Shown piece after piece: positions 29,565 through 33,117 of a stretch of DNA of 33,117 bases; the stretch's first letter is position 1; each line of letters starts with the position of its first letter. The position numbers and the translations under genes are program-made. The DNA lies in assembly GCA_017475265.1 (NCBI GenBank), contig JAFVFY010000004.1:1-33117 (forward strand), in the 5' to 3' direction. This DNA comes from Prevotella sp. Its GTDB lineage: Bacteria; Bacteroidota; Bacteroidia; Bacteroidales; Bacteroidaceae. The notes under the pieces are model-generated. The model was not told the origin of the DNA. It ran no database searches and saw only the letters and a program-made list of their open reading frames with translations.

Positions 29565-29602
29565 ATAAAATCGAAAATCGAAAATTTGTAAATCGTAAAT
29601 AT
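29565..29602. repeat. Word repeat in rubredoxin leader
   Basis: aaatcgaa and aaatcgtaa units, 30 nt before the start. Confidence 0.65.
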
Positions 29603-29630
29603 TATTAACCCCTTAAAACTAAAAACGACT

Positions 29631-29789
29631 ATGAAGACTTACGTATGTGATGTTTGCGGCTACGTCTACGACCCCGCCGCTGGTGACCCCGACAATGGTA
29701 TCGCCCCTGGAACAGCTTTTGAAGACCTCCCCGAGGACTGGGTATGCCCCATCTGTGGTGTAGGAAAGGACGAGTTCTCCGAGAACTGA
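29631..29789 (+). CDS. Rubredoxin
   Basis: 52 residues, the standard size. Two CxxCG knuckles, CDVCGY (C6, C9) and CPICGVG (C39, C42), bind one iron. [14 protein letters not shown] and [10 protein letters not shown] are typical. It carries electrons in the cytoplasm, usually for oxygen or peroxide defence in anaerobes. It has no partner oxidoreductase in the window. Confidence 0.95.
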   Translation: MKTYVCDVCGYVYDPAAGDPDNGIAPGTAFEDLPEDWVCPICGVGKDEFSEN

Positions 29790-29813
29790 TAGCCTGAAGT
29801 TATAGAATAATAT

Positions 29814-30068
29814 ATGACGACATTCGCACTCAACAATCTTTGGACGTACCTGCAGGGTTTGTCGCTCTCGCAGAAAGACCGTAATTGGCTGGCTGGCAAG
29901 CTAATAGAACCTACTTCTGATGATGCCAAGACTGCTAAGCAGAAGGCATACGTGAAGGAAACGCTGACACGCGCACTTAAAGAAGTAGAGGCTGCCAAGC
30001 GTGAAGGACGCAAGTTGCAGACATTGGATGAATTCATCAAGGAACTGAGAACGGAGGAAGCTCAATGA
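29814..30068 (+). CDS. Antitoxin-like protein of a type II TA pair
   Basis: 84 residues: a short N-terminal segment with LSLSQKDRNWLAGKLIE, typical of small Bacteroidetes antitoxins, then a charged helical region (TLTRALKEVEAAKREGR, FIKELRTEE) likely to wrap the toxin. Its stop overlaps the toxin start by 4 nt (ATGA). DNA-binding motif unclear. Confidence 0.7.
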   Translation: MTTFALNNLWTYLQGLSLSQKDRNWLAGKLIEPTSDDAKTAKQKAYVKETLTRALKEVEAAKREGRKLQTLDEFIKELRTEEAQ

Positions 30069-30403
30069 AAGTAGAAATTTCTCTTCATGATGAGTTCAAG
30101 CGCCAGTTTAGACGATTGAGCAAGAAATATCGCTCGCTGACAGATGACTTGGAAACATTTCAGAAGGAACTGAAGAAAAATCCTTTCCAGGGCGACTGCC
30201 TCGGTGGTGGTGTGCGCAAGATTCGAATGGCCATCGGGTCGAAGGGCAAGGGAAAGAGCGGAGGCGCCCGCGTCTTGACGCTGACCGTGCTGGTGACCGA
30301 TGATGCCGACGTAACGTTGCTCACCATCTACGACAAGGACGAAATCAGTAACGTTTCGGATGAGTACATCAAGTGGCTCATTAGTGAGGTGAGGGAGTGG
30401 TAG
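30065..30403 (+). CDS. RelE/ParE-superfamily toxin
   Basis: 112 residues. Layout fits the fold: N-terminal helices (FKRQFRRLSKKYRSLTDDL), then strands VRKIRMAIGSKGKGKSGGARVL and DVTLLTIYDKDEISN, then a C-terminal helix. RelE members cleave ribosome-bound mRNA while ParE members poison gyrase; the sequence alone does not decide which. It is the second gene of a coupled pair with the antitoxin-like protein. Confidence 0.78.
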   Translation: MKVEISLHDEFKRQFRRLSKKYRSLTDDLETFQKELKKNPFQGDCLGGGVRKIRMAIGSKGKGKSGGARVLTLTVLVTDDADVTLLTIYDKDEISNVSDEYIKWLISEVREW

Positions 30404-30534
30404 TTTCAACCGCAATGCGGTCTTTCATTTGTTTTTGTAAGACAGCTTTGCTGTTCCGCGCAAACGCTTTTTCAATCTGCGGTTTCCTGCCCCTACACCG
30501 GAGGAGGACGGCGACAGGAGGACGAACATGAATA

Positions 30535-30566
30535 AAGCCCGGAAGGTCGACTGACCTTCCGGGCTT
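30535..30566. terminator. Bidirectional terminator after TA pair
   Basis: Perfect 14-bp arms AAGCCCGGAAGGTC/GACCTTCCGGGCTT with a GACT loop; T-rich on the plus side (tcattatttta) and usable for the convergent minus-strand genes. Confidence 0.85.
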
Positions 30567-30606
30567 CATTATTTTAAAGATGTAGGGCAAAGGCCCTGAG
30601 TGGGGA

Positions 30607-30762
30607 TTAATCCTCGTCGTCCCAACCAGAACTGCTTTCACGAGAATAAGAAGCTTTGCTGCTCTGCTCTGAGTAAGTTTTTGGGAGGCTCTCAGCCAGC
30701 ATCTTAATAGTTTTAATCTTGACCTCCATCATTATAGGCCTAATATATACTTTCTTTTCCAT
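30607..30762 (-). CDS. 51-aa WDDED-tail small peptide
   Basis: ATG at 30762, stop at 30607-30609. Begins MEKKVYIRPIMMEVKIKT, continues with MLAESLP, a Ser-rich middle (SEQSSKASYS), then RESSSGWDDED. This shape (KxYIxP...MLA...SR..WDD-D) resembles a family of small Prevotella peptides of unknown role. It starts 24 nt after the stop of the large secreted protein, so it is probably in the same transcript, and ends just before the bidirectional terminator. It has no hydrophobic signal. It could be a peptide precursor, but no modifying enzyme lies next to it. Confidence 0.6.
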   Translation of the reverse strand: MEKKVYIRPIMMEVKIKTIKMLAESLPKTYSEQSSKASYSRESSSGWDDED

Positions 30763-30786
30763 AATCGTATTATTTTTTATGTTTTG

Positions 30787-32457
30787 TTACTTAATGACTA
30801 ATTTGCGACCGTCCTTGACGTAGATGCCCTTGGTCATGGGAGCGTTGATGCGGTGGCCGTTCAGGTCGTACCACACATTGTCAGCGTTCTGCTGATTGTC
30901 CTTAATCGTTGCAATGCCTGTGTTATCATCACCGGGCAAGCCGAGGAATGTGCGTGCTCCAGTAGGCAGTGCCAGCCAAGCCTTGTGGCCAGGCGAAGTG
31001 AATGCAGCACCATCGTCTGCACCCCAATACCAGCCGAAGGTGGTATCGTCGTTGCCGTAAGTCAGTTTATAGTATGTTGCACCGCCAGTAGTGGTTTTCT
31101 CTACATCGCTACCTTTAAGCAGGTTTTCGTTATAATTTCCTGTAGTTGACGAAGGAGTCAACGTCAAAGTGACAGATGCAGGTTTTGCGGAGTTGTAAAG
31201 CATAACGGCAGTACCTACAGGTACGGTGTTATTTGAATCATCGCTACCATCGGCAATCAGTTGGTAGGTAGGATTGATGCTATTCACTGCTGTAATGATG
31301 TAGGCAACAGTATTTTCGGGCAGGGTAACTTTACATACACCATTATAGTATGTACCATATCCTGTAGGTGCTAATGTCACATTTACAGTAGTAGTAGTAG
31401 CATCTTGCTGATGAACATAAAAATAATTTTCGTACCATTCATAACCACCATCGCGATTAGGACGGAAATAGATGGTATATAAACCGGTCGTCTCAATTGG
31501 ATAATCATTATCCATGCCATTGGGATACCACGAACCCCATTCACTCTTGCTAGGAGATTTAACCTTAATTAAATCACCTGCAAGCAACGCTACATTAGTG
31601 ATGATATAATCCTCTACTTCTGCTTCCAGATTTCTAATAAGTTTGTAATTCTGATCGCATACCCAATCATTATTATCATTAACCACGTAGTATACATCAG
31701 TGATAGTGAAAGTTTTCTCTATCTTGCCAGCATAATCACCTTTACCTGTGATGGTCACGGTGTAGGTGCCGCTATAAAGGCAGCCGTCACTATAGGTTAC
31801 ATCATAGTCAGTTGTGCTGCTCAACGTAGTATTGTTGAGTTCCACCACAGGGACGGGGTTGATAACGTTGCCCGTCCATTCATACGAAGCATCAACGCCA
31901 GTAACGGTGGCACCGCTGATGTCGGTACCTATGGTGAAATTAGCAGTGTAGTAGGTTATACTTTCTCCGCCAGCTTCATATTTACCGTCAATCGGGCCAA
32001 ACCAAACTTTCAATGAATGTGAACCAAGAGACAAACTGCTGATATCAATAGCTGTAGAAGTGAATTCGCCACCTCCCGATTGGAATCTCATATTATTGTT
32101 GTATTCACCAAAACCGTAATCTTTATAGGCAATATTAATATCATTTTCAGCACCATTGTCAATTTGATAATGCATCCAATCTCCAGCACCACTTTTCCAG
32201 TCATTACTGTTGTCGCCAATTTGAATCTGTCCTCCGATGGTCAGCACATCCGTACTAATAAAGGAACCTAAATTTGCTCCACCAAATACACCACCTCCAG
32301 CCCATGATTCTGTTCCGTGTGCCTGATACCAAGTACCGTTAAAATTAATGTAGCTGTTGCCAATCCACTGAGCTTCAGCAAACGCTGTAGTGCTTGTAAG
32401 CACTGTAAAGAGGCACACAAAGAGCCTCGACATTAAGTAAAATGTTTTCTTCCTCAT
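30787..32457 (-). CDS. Large secreted protein with Ig-like module
   Basis: 556 residues. Signal peptide (RLFVCLFTVLTSTTAFA), a Gly/Asn-rich N-terminal beta region with an AWxx-like carbohydrate-binding look (about 30-175), a bacterial Ig-like module (ATVTGVDASYEWTGNVI ... YAGKIEKTFTI, about 182-252), a further beta module (VYYVVNDNNDWVCDQ ... YFYVHQ, about 255-350), a Thr-rich linker, and the C-terminal tail WYDLNGHRINAPMTKGIYV...GRKLVIK. That tail is common at the end of exported Prevotella proteins and may be a sorting signal, possibly of type IX secretion. No catalytic residues seen. Followed by the 51-aa peptide. Confidence 0.75.
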   Translation of the reverse strand: MRKKTFYLMSRLFVCLFTVLTSTTAFAEAQWIGNSYINFNGTWYQAHGTESWAGGGVFGGANLGSFISTDVLTIGGQIQIGDNSNDWKSGAGDWMHYQIDNGAENDINIAYKDYGFGEYNNNMRFQSGGGEFTSTAIDISSLSLGSHSLKVWFGPIDGKYEAGGESITYYTANFTIGTDISGATVTGVDASYEWTGNVINPVPVVELNNTTLSSTTDYDVTYSDGCLYSGTYTVTITGKGDYAGKIEKTFTITDVYYVVNDNNDWVCDQNYKLIRNLEAEVEDYIITNVALLAGDLIKVKSPSKSEWGSWYPNGMDNDYPIETTGLYTIYFRPNRDGGYEWYENYFYVHQQDATTTTVNVTLAPTGYGTYYNGVCKVTLPENTVAYIITAVNSINPTYQLIADGSDDSNNTVPVGTAVMLYNSAKPASVTLTLTPSSTTGNYNENLLKGSDVEKTTTGGATYYKLTYGNDDTTFGWYWGADDGAAFTSPGHKAWLALPTGARTFLGLPGDDNTGIATIKDNQQNADNVWYDLNGHRINAPMTKGIYVKDGRKLVIK

Positions 32458-32623
32458 TTTTTTAACTATTAATTATTAATTAGTTGAATATTTATTTTTT
32501 GTTTTTGGTAGTCCTTCTTCGCGTCTTTTCGGCGTTCCGTTGGCTGGTAGAGATTCACGCTAGCTCGCTTGCTGGCGTATTGAGAATTACAGGCGCGTAT
32601 GCGCCCGCCAAATAAAATCGGTG

Positions 32624-32631
32624 CAAAGTTA
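32624..32631 (-). promoter_or_regulatory. Promoter -7 box for secreted protein
   Basis: Minus-strand TAACTTTG. The leader to the ATG is about 160 nt and contains the hairpin GGCGC-GTAT-GCGCC (about 32592-32605). Confidence 0.55.
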
Positions 32632-32723
32632 GGCACAAAGTAACTATGGAGACATGTCGTTTGCCTCACTTTTATTGTTTTTTGCCCAATTTCTTGCCTT
32701 ATGTCAAGTGGGGATGGGGGCAC

Positions 32724-33037
32724 TCCAACCCATAGTTAGGTGGCACTTAACCCAAGGTCAAAAGATTTTATATGAGATATTTACTCAAGTTTCGGAAGTA
32801 GGGCGTTCAATATGATGTTCCCACAATTTGTAAGTTTTCCGATTATGTAGGGGCAGGCCCATTCCCGAACTGCGTTCGCCTACTCGCCTTTCCGACCTAC
32901 GGCTATTGAGTGATGACGCTTTCAGCGTCAGTTGGACTTCTTTGCGGATAATCATTTTTTGATTTTATTTTTTTATAATGATCATCCGCAATCAGGTGAC
33001 TAAGACGAGTCTGTTGCTCAGCAAAGTACCGTGAGCT
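32724..33037. other. Gene-free region with hairpins
   Basis: No credible gene. Holds a perfect hairpin TGACGCT-TTC-AGCGTCA (32914-32930) and a 15-bp inverted repeat with one mismatch, TTGCGGATAATCATT (32942-32956) and AATGATCATCCGCAA (32977-32991), around an AT-rich spacer. The latter could be a terminator or a small inverted-repeat element. Confidence 0.5.
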
Positions 33038-33117
33038 AGCTGAGCTAAGTGCGTGGGCTAGATGAGGTAAGTGCGCTGGTTAGATGAGGTAAGTGCGCTA
33101 GTTAGCTCAGCTAAGTG
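33038..33117. repeat. 22-bp tandem repeat at window edge
   Basis: Three and a half units of agatgaggtaagtgcgctggtt-type sequence (starts 33038, 33060, 33082, 33104); the array continues past the window. Confidence 0.8.

Noticed and set aside
32469-32723. 84-aa minus-strand ORF upstream of the secreted protein
   Set aside because: It spans the -7 box and leader of the downstream gene, with no domain or hydrophobic pattern.
32942-32991. Insertion sequence ends
   Set aside because: The inverted repeat encloses only about 20 AT-rich bases and no transposase; a hairpin or terminator is simpler.

Overview
The window looks like chromosome from a member of the order Bacteroidales, most likely a Prevotella-like genus. 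Reasons: promoters have the Bacteroidetes -7 box TAnnTTTG, often with TTTG about 19-20 nt upstream. Gene content fits too: DUF4254 next to a GT9 glycosyltransferase, a YghZ-type aldo/keto reductase beside a pyridoxamine kinase, a secreted protein with the C-terminal tail common in Prevotella, and a small peptide ending in WDDED. No rRNA or tRNA gene was recognised.

Layout. 1-2365: accessory remnants, namely a gene tail, a truncated radical SAM gene, a two-gene cassette (VanZ-like membrane protein plus small exported acidic protein) behind a structured leader RNA, and a small secreted protein. 2471-4307: a membrane Ser/Thr kinase and a putative DNA-binding partner. 4312-11773: an integrated element of about 7.4 kb inserted at the 3' end of guaA. 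It is bounded by 14-bp direct repeats and carries a tyrosine integrase, a divergent family-A-like polymerase (TV-Pol type), a NUMOD3 protein, a WYL_2-like protein, a serine recombinase and a second copy of the RNA + VanZ-like cassette. 11759-14446: guaA and a sugar-1-phosphate nucleotidyltransferase. 14611-15291: a J-domain protein. 15269-23319 (minus strand): a tightly packed operon of lipoprotein sensor kinase, unknown protein, rpoN, PAP2-like protein and Ca2+ P-type ATPase. 23561-25537: gyrB. 25704-27523: pyridoxamine kinase and aldo/keto reductase. 27767-29549: DUF4254 and GT9. Then rubredoxin, a RelE/ParE-type toxin-antitoxin pair, a small WDDED peptide, a large secreted protein and a repeat-rich gene-free end.

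Three things stand out. (1) The two VanZ-like cassettes, one inside and one outside the element, are each preceded by a leader of about 240 nt. The leaders are diverged in sequence but fold into the same ordered set of helices with compensatory changes. Together with the conserved gene order this suggests an undescribed RNA-plus-membrane-protein cassette. (2) The guaA element carries its own predicted polymerase but no recognisable relaxase or conjugation gene, and so resembles a small self-replicating integrative element. Its insertion separated guaA from what appears to have been its downstream HTH-kinase genes. (3) The resident chromosome, but hardly the element, is peppered with two repeat styles: GC-rich palindromes and 7-9 bp word arrays. 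They sit in 5' leaders and also interrupt conserved genes in frame (guaA, Ca-ATPase, kinase, pdxK, nucleotidyltransferase), and they often abut start codons.
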